Source of the DNA: Mortierella alpina
Taxonomy: Eukaryota; Mortierellomycota; Mortierellomycetes; Mortierellales; Mortierellaceae
DNA: 64,000 nucleotides
Assembly (NCBI GenBank): GCA_029449245.1
Contig: JANATF010000015.1
Span: 806,001-870,000 of the forward strand
Direction of reading: 5' to 3'
Part shown: one piece after another, positions 33,571 to 44,208 of the stretch
Position numbering within the stretch: position 1 is the stretch's first letter
Layout of the letters: every line of letters begins with the position of its first letter
The notes under the pieces: model-generated
Database searches by the model: none
What the model was told of the DNA's origin: nothing
Seen by the model: only the letters and a program-made list of their open reading frames with translations
Made by a program: the position numbers and the translations under genes

Positions 33571-36500
33571 CTCAAACTCGGGATAGGGAGCTGGATGCTG
33601 AACGAGCGGGGTGATGGTCGGGCTGTGAATGGTGGTGGTAGTGGTGGTGGGGCGTTGATCAGATAAGAGGAGACTAAGATGCCAGAGTCCCGCTTGCGAT
33701 AACGAGGCTGTGGATGAGATCTGCTGCTGAGAGCGTCTTTAAGGGCTTTAGATGCGTCTAGGGTGTCTGGCAAGCTAAGGGGTCAGCCAATCCAAAGGCA
33801 GGCAAGGAGATAGGCAGAGGAGGATGTGGATGTGGAGTCTGGGTTGTGGATTTGTCCTTTGGATCACAGCGAGGTGCAGGGCGTAGCTTGTTGGCAGCGA
33901 GTCAAGAGAAGGTGTACAAGGGTCAAGAGAATCTGCAGCGTGGAGGAAGAGAAGACGAGAGAGAGAAAGAGAAAAATCAAGAAAATGTACGCTGCAGGCT
34001 GGGAGGAAGGGCGCGCCTTTATGAAGAGCCTCAACGGGCACTGTGCAGAAGGGGTGAGGGGACACGTCGAGCAGGCTGGCCGTCCAGATGGCGGAGAGCG
34101 CTGGCTGTCAATGGAAGGCGCGGAAGGGCCATGAGTTACCTTGGTACTGTACCTTCTTCCTGTACGATGCAATTGACACAGCGTTGGAGAGTTTTGCATG
34201 GCTGTACCACCATCGCTGCTCACCGCTTGACCCTTTTGGATCGCTGTCTGCCCATCGCTCACTTGCAGGCCACGCCACGTTGGCTAAATGTGCACGTTGT
34301 CGCCCTCTCCGCTCTCTATGGCCGATGTGCAGGTTGCACGCAGTGCAGACAGGCGCTACCAAGCGCTCTCACTCGCAGAAGGCAGAGAAGGAACAGCACA
34401 CAACAAGGACAAACCTATGCGCGAAACTTCCATCAGTCCTCCACATACCCTTCACGCCCAGATCGTTCTTTCTTTCCTTCCCTCGTTCCTCACTTTGACC
34501 ACAACTCGTCACCTTTCTTGGCGCACCAGATCCATCGTGCATGTGGAAACAAGATACAGGCATAAAGGTAGCGCATGCCACTGCCCGATTGAAACGACAA
34601 GTGTTCCCAACGTGCTTAAAAACTTGCAAGAGACACCAGGGAGCAGACCGAGCGTGTTGAGCCATGGTGTGTCGGGTAAGCGTCAAAAGGGCCGCTGGGC
34701 ATTAGGACCGCGAGATACCGCGAGATACATTGCGAGAGGGCTTTAGACTTGAGTGCCTGGAACACGATTAGGATCAAATAGCTCCGCTTAGCAAGGTGCA
34801 AAGAACTCGTCAAAGAAGACATCAGCGCAGGCCCAGAGTGTAAACAGGGCGCATCTCCTCCCATTGTCATTTTCATAATGGGCGCGAAAGAGCTACCCTC
34901 GTGCACCTCAGCAGAGGGTATGGCGGTGCAGAGTTTGGTCCACTTCCTGTGCTTCACCTACGCATGAGGGTCGGCTACCTCTGTTCCATTGGCCCTCAGA
35001 GCCCAGCCAGCCAACACACACTAAGGCTGCATCCCTCGTCTACCTTCAGAAAAATAAACGTTGTTCCGTTGCATCGGCGCCTTGAGAACTTCTGGAGAAG
35101 GCAATCGCCTCCCCTTTCATTCGTACGAGAGAGATGAACGGCATATATATCTCATGCAGCGAATGTGGCCCCTGCTTACTTTATCCAACAGTCCCCTCCC
35201 AGCAAGGCTCTCTCTGCTCTTCTTTATATGTGGATGCATACGCGGCGTCCAACCCTCTGTCTTCTTTCAACCGCGTCGACGGTCATTTACCGGGGAATCA
35301 AGCACGCCTGTCGTCTGGCGCCCAACGGTCACTGCAATGAGAACCACGGGACACACCCAGACCGCGCTTCTCTTCTTGCACACTTTCGATCTTCCATCTC
35401 CCCCCGATGTTTGTTTGTTTTAATAGGCCATTATTCCTCCGCCAGACGGCTATTTCACCATCAATCTTGCCTTTTCAACGTGTGTGTGCGTTTAAAGTTA
35501 CTTTATCCTTCGCCATCTGCTCTCCCTATTGTTACAACTCACGCTCCTCACTACAGCTGTACTTGGGCCGGGAGGGTACTCACTAGACCTCAATAGGTCT
35601 CTCCAGCCGACAGACAGCCTACGCCACTCTATGCACTCTAAGCTCTCGCACAGCTCCCACGCACACCCACTGCACTCGCATCGAGATTGACAGCTACATT
35701 ATCAATATATTGAAAAAAGGGGCAACTGAACCGTTTGACAGCGCGATAGGTGCAGTGATTCCCAGTATCGCCATTGAGCCCGCTCATGGGCGGGTGTTCC
35801 ATCCTCAGACAGGCAGAAAGATGGCGAAGGAGGGTACGTGCTGAGTGATAAGTGCTCAAGGAATATCTCTTCAAGTGGCGACAACTATGTACTGCTCGCT
35901 CTCCTTCGCCTCGCTGCATAAAACAGACTGCATGACAAAGCTGGCCAAGAGGCGAAGGTAGAGGCGAAGGTAGAGGCGAAGGAGGGCAAAAAGGAGACCC
36001 AGGGAGAGAAAGTAGCCAGAACAGGATGAAGAAGATAAAGAGAACAAAAGAGGGGAGGAGACAGTTGGATTGTGTTTGAGGCTGTTCGCATGCTGTGTAT
36101 GCACGAGCAACAGCTGTAGAAAGACCCTTACACGCTTGTGTGGAACAACATGCTGCAGACACAGAGACACAGAGACGTTGTTGGGGAAGAAAAAACCTTG
36201 TACGCACACACGCGGCAAACCCACAGAGGAACGACAAGGTCGGCATGAGTACTGGAGACGTAGACTGCTAAACTCGACCTGCCCTTTTGATACAAAAAAA
36301 AAAAAAAAAAAAAAGCTTTTGCATCGGCTCATGAAAATGCTCCGCGCTCTACAGCAGGTAGGTTTGCCATCCCTGGCTCAAGTGCGGCCCTCTGACATAT
36401 CAATTGCGCAAGGAGACAGTAAGCTCCATGTCATTATACATGTGTTGTTGATAGCCTCGCATCGACTGAATACCATTCTCGGCACGCCAGTGCGTCGATC

Positions 36501-37718
36501 TTGAGGGATATTGACCCGCTACTGTGAGGCGATTACAGTACAACCATACAAGGTACAGGGAGGTGGGGGGAGCCCAAGCTTTTTTAAAAAAAAACCTTAT
36601 GTGAAGTCGAATGCAGATGCTCGAGCTGTGTGTCTTGCTTGGGCACAGGGCCCTCGATGCCAAGGTCTTCGAGAGTTGTATTGAATAGTGCTTACTTTAG
36701 GGTAAGGAAAGTAGCCTGTTACATTGAACGGTAGCAGCAGAGACTTTTGTATATGGCAGGATAGCGCATGAAGGAAAGAGCGAAAGAGAGAAAGTGAGAA
36801 AGAGGGAACAGAGACAAGGAAGGATCCTCAAGAGCATCGCAGTTAAAGAAACAGAAGTGTGGCATGGATGAACGAGCGCCGGCTCATAAGCCGACTCGTG
36901 GGACGACAGGGACGAATGTTTGCCCGATGTGCGCGATATTCGAAAAGGCGAAGGAGATCCAAACAAAAGCGATGGACCCAACGAGAAAGAAGGCTAGACA
37001 GAAGGAGGAAAAGAGCCGTTGGCTCTGGTATGGTGACAAGAGTACGTTGCTGGGGTGCGCGGCGAAGATGGCGAAGATAGCGGAGGCGGAGAAGAGGGAC
37101 GAGCGAGCAGCGAGAGAGTAAAGAGAGAGAGGAGAGTCAAGAGAGGAGAGTCAAGAGAGTCAAGAGAGTCAAGAGAGTCAAGAGAGTCAAGAGAGCGTCG
37201 AGAGAGAGAGAGAGAGAGGAAGCAGAGTCGTGTGTGTCGATGGGGATGTGTGTCGATGGATGTCGAGGTCAAAGTCAACAAACGCACACAGGAATAGCAA
37301 ACAAATACGAGAGGTGCGTGTGTGAGATATGATGTGAGATTTTTTTTCTTTTTTTTTTGCATATCTCCACTGTGCTCTCCGCGTTCTTTGTTCTCTTTTG
37401 CTCCATCATCCCTCTCCTCCAAAAGCCATCCTCATCCTCATCCATATCCTCATCACTCCTCATCGCTCCGCATCCATCGTCGTGTCTGCAATCCGATCCC
37501 TCTTCCTGTGCTCTTGCCTCTCGACATCCATCCTCCCTGTCCCCGTCCCTCTCCCCGTCCTCTTCCTCATCATCCTCATCCTCAACTGACTCATCACTCT
37601 GTGCACACCCTTCCTCAAGAATACACCCACACACTACTTCCCTGTCCCCCCCACTCCGCCCCTTCTGTATTCCCACCCTGCCCATCCTTCCTCTCGCTCT
37701 CCCTTTTTGTAATTCATC
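33571..37718. other. Largest gene-poor region (4.1 kb) between the MFS and RAS genes
   Basis: Both flanking genes point outward, so this stretch contains two promoters. Open frames of 60-240 codons occur on both strands (for example 33846-34565 +, 35638-36246 -, 37275-37958 -), but all are low-complexity or lack motifs, and I see no splice pattern joining them into a conserved protein. One short frame, 36864-37121, has a Cys-x-x-Cys and a Lys/Glu-rich helix and is discussed under findings. Tandem repeats: three imperfect GGCGAAGGTAGA units at about 35950-35985 and the GAGAGTCAA array below. An A19 run lies near 36295-36314. Confidence 0.5.
37131..37220. repeat. Tandem AGAGAGTCA-type minisatellite followed by (GA)n
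   Basis: At least six near-perfect copies of a 10-nt GAGAGTCAA-type unit run from 37131 to 37194, then a pure GA dinucleotide run to about 37218. It lies about 500 nt upstream of the RAS start codon. Confidence 0.9.
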
Positions 37719-40556
37719 ATGTCTAAACAGCCAAATCAACTCATGCGCGAGTACAAGCTGGTGGTCGTCGGCGGAGGAGGTACATGTTGACCGTGGAAGC
37801 CTCCACTCTCTCTGGCACACACTGGCACACACTGGCACACACTGGCACTCTTTTTTCTTTTTTTTGCTTTCGCCCTTTTCGTCTTGCTGTCTCATTCCAC
37901 GACACCCTTGACGGGACACGGAATAAGAGACAGCCTGGCCGTACTGGACATGCGCCAAGATGACGCAGGATCCTCGCCCTCGTCCACTGCAGCACGGATG
38001 GACTCGATCATTCTGTCTCTTCCCGCCCGCAAAAACTCCTCCTCGGGAACCCCACTCTCCTCAGCGCTCGAAAATTCTATGCATATTTTGTATATCCACC
38101 TTGATGAAAAAGGCCTAAAAAGAATAGAGAGAGAAAAAAAAAAAAGGCCAGACCTAAGGAGAAGGGATACTCCCTGTTTATTGACAGTTGTCCAGTAAAC
38201 AATAGACGAGACGAGTAACTAACGCCCTTTCCCTCTGTCCCCCCACCCCCTCTCCCTTTCACCCCCATCGTCTGTGTGCTCGATTATGCCTCCTTCTCTC
38301 TCGTGTAGGCGTCGGCAAGTCTGCGTTGACGATCCAGTTCATCCAGTCACACTTTGTGGACGAGTACGATCCTACAATCGAAGGTAAGCTAGTGCCGTGG
38401 CAGGGCAAGCCAGGCGAAACCCGATGGAACCCTCTATCCCAATGTTTCCCGCCTCAGTGTCGCTCCCGCCCCTCCCTTCCAACACACTCTCTGCCTTTGA
38501 CCGATCCTCCCCTATCGCGATGGCTCTGTCACCCGGTCTCTCGGTCGCGTGTCCTCAAAAGAAATCAAAAATACGCACCTTGCGCCTCCCGCTGCAGGCG
38601 CTCTATTGTTTGTGACAACAGCGCGAGAGGAGAGGCAGAGGGAGGGAAAATAAGGATATTTGCCCGATAGAGCGCCGTGAAAGGTCCAGCATTGCAGCGT
38701 TGCCAGGGACAAGGGCATCGATCGTCCCTCAAAAAAGAAAAGAAAAGAAAGTGCGAGGGAGCAAGCTAGGGAGAGAGGGGAGCTTCCCTGGAGACCATTC
38801 TCCTTCGACGCTGCCCTGCTCTCCCCTTTTCGGTCTATGCCATGAACCCCTCCTGCCTGCGCCCTTCTCTCCTTTGGGAGTCCTGTTTCCCTTCGCCTGT
38901 CCCCTCCTCTGTACTGTGGTGCCTCTGGATCACCTTTCTAACTGGTTTATATCTGGCCCCACCCCCTCCTCTGCATAGACTCGTACCGCAAGCAGTGCGT
39001 GATTGACGACGAGGTTGCGTTGCTGGATGTGCTTGATACTGCGGGTCAGGAAGAGTACAGGTAAGCAGAACGAGCTGAGTTTGACGACCCTCATTTCGTC
39101 TTCATTTTACTCGACTACTTCCTTCAGCCCCGCCCCTGTGTGTAACCCATTATCCGGGTGCCCTTCTTCTTTTGCTCAGAGTCCACAATGACCTGGAGCT
39201 GGGTTCTCTTCAACGCTGTGGGGTGGTAATGTCGGGTAGTGGAGCGTGAGACCCACCAGCATTTAATATCCCTTGGCCGGTGGTACAACGTGGTATGCCG
39301 AAGCATAGCGAGGGCAGTATTGCCACTCGTTTTTCTGTGCTCGTTTCTGTGGAACCACTACGGCGTGGCATTTCCCCTACATCTCTTTCCCCCCCTCAAA
39401 CAGCATGTCCAGTCCAAGCCAGATTCAGCTGGTGTGAAAAAATGGCGAAAAATAATGGGTTTGGGCTCTTGTCTGCAGTCGCTCTTGGAGACCATCGACA
39501 AGCACCGAGGAGTAAGATGAGAGCCAAAGGCGAAAGAGGATGCGGGAAGCTCTCCGTTCCTGAGTGCAGTGAGCTCTGCTCTCAAATATGTTTTTTTTTT
39601 CGATCCCATTGTCCCCTTGGTTATGCCCTTTTGCAGTCTCCTTCAAACCCACCCTCGCCCTGCGTTGGTCAATCTGGTTCATTATCGTCCATATCGTGAT
39701 CGGTACCAGCCATCGGCCGCCATGTGAGCGTGAGCGGCATTAGCAAGAGAGCTTGGATTACGACAATGGCTCTTGTGCATATCGTCCATTATTGTGCTGT
39801 CATCTACAACGGCCAGATGGGCGATGGGTCCTTTTTTTTTCCCTTCAAAAATCAGCCATGGGTATTGGCTGGTCAAAAACAACAACAGTATCTCATTTTC
39901 GCGTAGCACGCAGGAGCACAGAATATTGTAATTATGGATATTCCTTCATACTGACGCGTTTGTTTCCGTCATGGTTATCTTTATCCTTTTTTTTATTTTT
40001 AGTGCCATGCGAGAGCAATATATGCGCACTGGAGAAGGTTTCTTGCTTGTCTACTCGATCACATCGCGCAACTCGTTCGAGGAAATCTCCACATTCTACC
40101 AGCAGATTCTCCGTGTCAAGGACAAGGATTTCTTCCCCATCATCCTTGTCGCCAACAAGTGCGATCTCGAGCATGAACGCCAGGTCTCTACCCACGGTAC
40201 GTTGACAAGCCGCGTTATGTGCTACATGTCCCATGTTTGCTGTGATGTATATTTACATACATGTGTTTACTCAAAGCGAGTTCTAACCAATTGGTACGTC
40301 GTGCGTTGTGATCATTATAGAGGGTCGCGAGTTGGCCAAGCAGTTCAGCTCTCGCCTAATTGAGACCTCGGCCAAGCAGAGGATCAATGTGGACGAGTCG
40401 TTCTTCAACCTCGTACGAGAAATCCGCCGCTTCAACAAGGAGACACACAACAGCCAGCCCCAAAACGGAGGCTATGGATACTCCCAGCAGGGTCAGGGCT
40501 ACGGCAATAACATGGACGACAAGGACGAGAAGGGCTGCTGCTGCTTGATCATGTAG
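37719..40556 (+). CDS. RAS: Ras GTPase
   Basis: Exons 37719-37779, 38309-38383, 38979-39060, 40003-40196 and 40321-40556 give 215 aa. All G boxes are present: P-loop VVVGGGGVGKSA with glycine at both Ras 12/13 positions, effector region [37 protein letters not shown] and ETSAK. The effector loop, the [15 protein letters not shown] stretch and an overall closeness to fission yeast Ras1 make this a true Ras and not Rap, Rho or Rab. The C-terminus ends CCCLIM, a CaaX box with two upstream cysteines that could be palmitoylated, so plasma-membrane anchoring is expected. Ras controls cAMP/PKA and MAPK pathways, morphogenesis and spore germination in fungi. Introns are unusually long (529, 595, 942 and 124 nt), and the first interrupts a P-loop glycine codon. 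There is no sign of activating substitutions. Confidence 0.97.
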
Positions 40557-41173
40557 AGAGACGAAACAACGCCATGTCGCGCGGACCGTTTTTTTATGCA
40601 TCTTTCTCTCAGCCAAAGCCAGTTCTCCCGCCCAGATACGAGCGCAGAAATTCTTAAAGTAATAATTATTTATCTCTTGCTCAGTGTGCCCCGCGGGAGG
40701 AGGGTGTCTTGTTGCAGTCGTGGGAAGGTGCATGGTGGAGTGGAGAGGTAGGCCTTTTTTTCATCTTGGCAGAGCAATTGAAGCACATGGCTGTTATCGG
40801 TGACGCTGGTGCAGGTGCCTTTGCATCTCAGGTGTGTCTGCGGGGAGTGCTGGTGTATGAAGTGATACGAGGGAACACTTTACGGCAATGGTGCGTGTGC
40901 TCGCCCGCTCCTCACTCCTGCCGCCCCCTTTTTTGCGTCTGACCTGCCCCGTTGCCTTGTCTGCTTCTCAGCGGACTCATTCGCTGGTCCATCCAGCTCC
41001 ATTGAACTTGCCCATTTCTCTCCTCTGCCCATCGCCTTCTTGCTCCAGCTGACCTCTTCCACCCCCACACGATTCCTTGCCTTACGCCAGGGTACACTCT
41101 AATAATAAAAGCTCAACGCACTCGTCTGACCAGGTAGGTGCGGCCTGTGCTCGCTCGCTGACTCTCCTTGCCC

Positions 41174-41215
<42 letters not shown>

Positions 41216-41339
41216 TCTTGACACAGTGCCCCGCACCGTCAATCTGTGCACGCTGACTGATGCTTTTCGGCATTCTCTTTTCCTCAACGATGGTTGAAAC
41301 GTTGAACACAATGGTCACGTCCCGACTACTTCAGCCGCC
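40557..41339. other. Intergenic region between RAS and CHS7
   Basis: This 783-nt region contains the RAS 3' end (AT-rich, TAATAATTAT near 40660) and the CHS7 promoter. A (TC)n run at 41176-41204 passes directly into a (GC)n run at 41204-41215, a potential Z-DNA/triplex-forming sequence. No gene was recognised. Confidence 0.6.
41176..41215. repeat. (TC)n/(GC)n dinucleotide microsatellite
   Basis: About fourteen TC units followed by about six GC units, roughly 125-165 nt upstream of the CHS7 start codon. Confidence 0.9.
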
Positions 41340-43232
41340 ATGTCGAACACTCCGGACCTCAAGTTTGCGTTCGGAAGCTTCAACCACATATGCTCCACAG
41401 TCTCCTTAACCCTGTGTCCACTGGTCGGTGCGCCCGATGGTATCGAGCCCGTTTGCTACTCGCGCAATATCAAGATTGCCGACACGCTGATCTTCCAGCC
41501 CTGTAAGCAAGCACATTCATTCACTCTTCGCGTTTGCCTCTATTGAGTCTCGGCGGTACGAGGTGTGTATATATAGGAGAGACTGTTCCCCTCCTACATG
41601 TTTCTAACCTGCTTGTTCCCGTTTGCATGACATATACACGCTGGCTGGCTGGCTTCCTGTAGCTACATTGATCATCCATGTCATTGCGCTGGCCATGACC
41701 GCCATTATGATATATCATATCCGGGCTAAATACACAGCGGTTGGTAAGCATAGCCAGACTGGAACCTTGCCTAATTTTGCGTTACAGCTCAACAGCAGCA
41801 ACTGCAGGACACCTGCGAACACCTCACTGACCAGAAGCCGCTGGCAAAGGACAGTTACACTTGGAGGATAGACAGGACTGTACACGGACGGAAGCTGGAC
41901 AATGAACTTTCTTGGGACATCCAAAAATCATGAAATGGCAAGTGCATCAAGGGGCGACGGCACAGGTCCCAACAAAAAAAAAAAAAAAAGGACTTTTGGC
42001 ATATTTGCAGGAGAGAAGCACACCATGCGCAGAAACGGAGCCCTGCTGCATGTTGAGTGCGAATACAACGGTATGGATGGGTCTGAGGAGGCATGCGACA
42101 TACAAAAGCTGCAGACTACAGGCTAGGAGCAGCACAGCATCAGAGCCAGGAGAAAGAATTTGAGGTCCTAGTGGGCACACCTAAACTCACGTTCTCGGAT
42201 GCTAACCGTTTGTTTTCTCTCACCTATTAGGCCGCAAGGAGATCATCATGTTCTTTTATCTCTACATGCTGGTGACCATCATGGACTTTCTTCTTACATC
42301 TGGCATCATCCCTACATCCAGCGAGGTTTACCAGGTAGGGTGTACTTTATTTTTTTTTCCCTGCATCCCTGTTCTGTGCAATGGGATCATCCGTTTTTTT
42401 TATCGTCGTTTCTTTACCAGTTGCAATGAAATGAACTAATGCATCCTCGGGGTACTGTACATCTCGGCTAGTATTTCACGGGCGTGCATCTTGGGTTGAT
42501 ATCGGCCACGTTCTGGTGTCTACTTTTGAATGGATTTGTAGGATTCCAGTTTGCAGAGGATGGAACGCCGCTGTCACTTTGGGTAAAAAAGAGCAAATGC
42601 TCATAAGGTTGCCCGTATGATAGTCGATGGATCGAACGGATCAATGAATCCTCTCCTAACTCTCTGCCTCTCTTGCGCACTAGTCGATCCGGATCTCTTC
42701 GTTTGTGGTGTTTGGGGCCGTCAGCTTCCTGTCGATTGCCACGTTTCAGGGAATGGGCCCGTTTGATCGGATGAAGCCTGTTGCACTGTGGATCGCGTTC
42801 TTTATCTTTAATGGGGCGGCGGTGCTGATCTACGCGATTCTGCAGATCGTGCTGGTGGTGAACACGCTGGATGACCGTTGGCCGTTGGGGGACGTTGTGT
42901 TTGGGATTGCGTTCTTTGCGGTGGGGCAGATGATCCTGTATGTGTTTTCGCTGGACATTTGCAACTTTGCGAAGCATTACATTGACGGGTTGTTTTTTGG
43001 CACGATTGCGACGCTGCTGAGCGTGATGATGGTCTACAAGTACTGGGACTCGATCACGAAGGAGGACCTGGAGTTCTCTGTCGGGTCCAAGCAGAATGTT
43101 TGGGAGGTCAAGGAACTGTTGGGCGAGGACGAGATGGCAGGCGGCGGGCTGTATGGGCAGCCGCAGCAGCAGCAGGCGCACCATGGCTTTGGCCCCGGGC
43201 CGTACGGGCCCACGAACCACTACGAGTACTGA
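41340..43232 (+). CDS. CHS7: Chitin synthase export chaperone Chs7
   Basis: Exons 41340-41502, 41663-41743, 42231-42334 and 42684-43232 give 298 aa. The protein begins with [19 protein letters not shown], then [16 protein letters not shown]; the splice continues through [40 protein letters not shown] and [13 protein letters not shown]. These are the diagnostic conserved blocks of the fungal Chs7 family. Seven hydrophobic helices are visible. Chs7 resides in the ER and is needed for folding and export of a class IV-type chitin synthase (Chs3 in yeast). The cytosolic tail is Gln/His/Gly/Pro-rich and ends YGPTNHYEY. Introns 2 and 3 (487 and 349 nt) are longer than average. No chitin synthase gene is in the window. 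Confidence 0.96.
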
Positions 43233-43642
43233 GACCGCGCTGGGACTGGAAGAATAATAGATCGAGACAGGCAAACTATATTGTTGCATGGCGTGGCTGG
43301 CACGTACAGAGGAGGGTGCATACGTGATCCAGCATGCCGTTGGTGGATGGGACACAGAAAACAAAACCCCCAATACAAAACAACATAAACGCCCCTCACA
43401 CACACCTCAGTGTCTCGCAGGTGCAGTCGGGCTGGTCGGGGCAGTCGTCATCATCTTTTTGGATTATTATTATTTTTTTTTCCTGTTGCCGGATGCTGCA
43501 TCTGCTCGTTTTGCCTGTGCATTGTCCTCTGCCCGCCTCTCATCCCGCTGCTGTCCTCTTGACAGCTGTCCTTTAGCACACCACCACCACCACCACCATC
43601 ACACTCTGATCAGCCGGAGGGGGGTGACTACGCTATATTTCG

Positions 43643-43685
<43 letters not shown>

Positions 43686-44208
43686 CTCTCTCTCTCTCTT
43701 CCTCGCTCTCTCTCTCTCTCTCTTCCTCTCTCTCGTCCCCTTGTCGCAGCCGTCGCTTCCTTCACTGCTCCATCTCTATCCTCTGCGCTTGTTGTGATCG
43801 GGATCCGCTTGCATCCCAACGGACAGGCACGACAGACACGACCCGCCGCGGCAGACACGCCAGACACGGCACTAGGAGGCACACTCTCGCACTCTAGCCT
43901 AGGAGCACTAGGACAGCGGAGCAGACACGCCAGCGAATAATCAGGCTCTGCCAAACAAGCTCTTTCCTGTGTTTTCTGTTGTCCCAGCCAGCGCAACAAT
44001 ATTATATATATATTTTTCGACGAGGTGATTCCCATCCCCATCCCCCCTTTTCTCTCTTTCTTTTCTTCCTTGGATCGCACTTCTCCTTTTCCCTGCCCTT
44101 TTTTCCCTGCCGTCCCTTTGCAGCCCCGTCTTGTTTCTTTGTCTTCGTCGTTTTCTCCTCCCATCCTCCACATCCGCCTGATCTGATCCACAGCTCGCCT
44201 GGTCCCTG
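43233..44208. other. Intergenic region between CHS7 and INO80
   Basis: This 976-nt stretch holds the CHS7 3' region and the INO80 promoter and leader. A long CT-rich microsatellite (43647-43735) and a short CAC run (43579-43600) occur, and the last about 200 nt before the ATG are pyrimidine-rich. The large antisense frame overlapping here (43628-44413) is a translation of the CT repeat. Confidence 0.6.
43647..43735. repeat. (TC)n microsatellite, interrupted
   Basis: Long TC dinucleotide run with a few interruptions (CTGTTTC, CTTCCTC), between CHS7 and INO80. Confidence 0.92.

Noticed and set aside
33846-34565. 239-codon plus-strand frame upstream of the MFS gene
   Set aside because: It starts in low-complexity sequence with no motif, overlaps competing frames on the other strand, and shows no gene features.
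35638-36246. 202-codon minus-strand frame in the 4.1-kb gap
   Set aside because: It contains runs such as SPLPSPLPSPLGQ from a GAAGGTAGAGGC tandem repeat; no conserved motif.
37131-37220. CRISPR-like array
   Set aside because: The unit is about 10 nt with no spacers and grades into a GA dinucleotide run; it is a minisatellite in a eukaryotic genome.
42468-43403. 311-codon antisense frame across CHS7 exon 4
   Set aside because: It lies opposite a strongly supported CHS7 exon; its Arg/His/Pro-rich translation follows from the sense codons and has no family motif.
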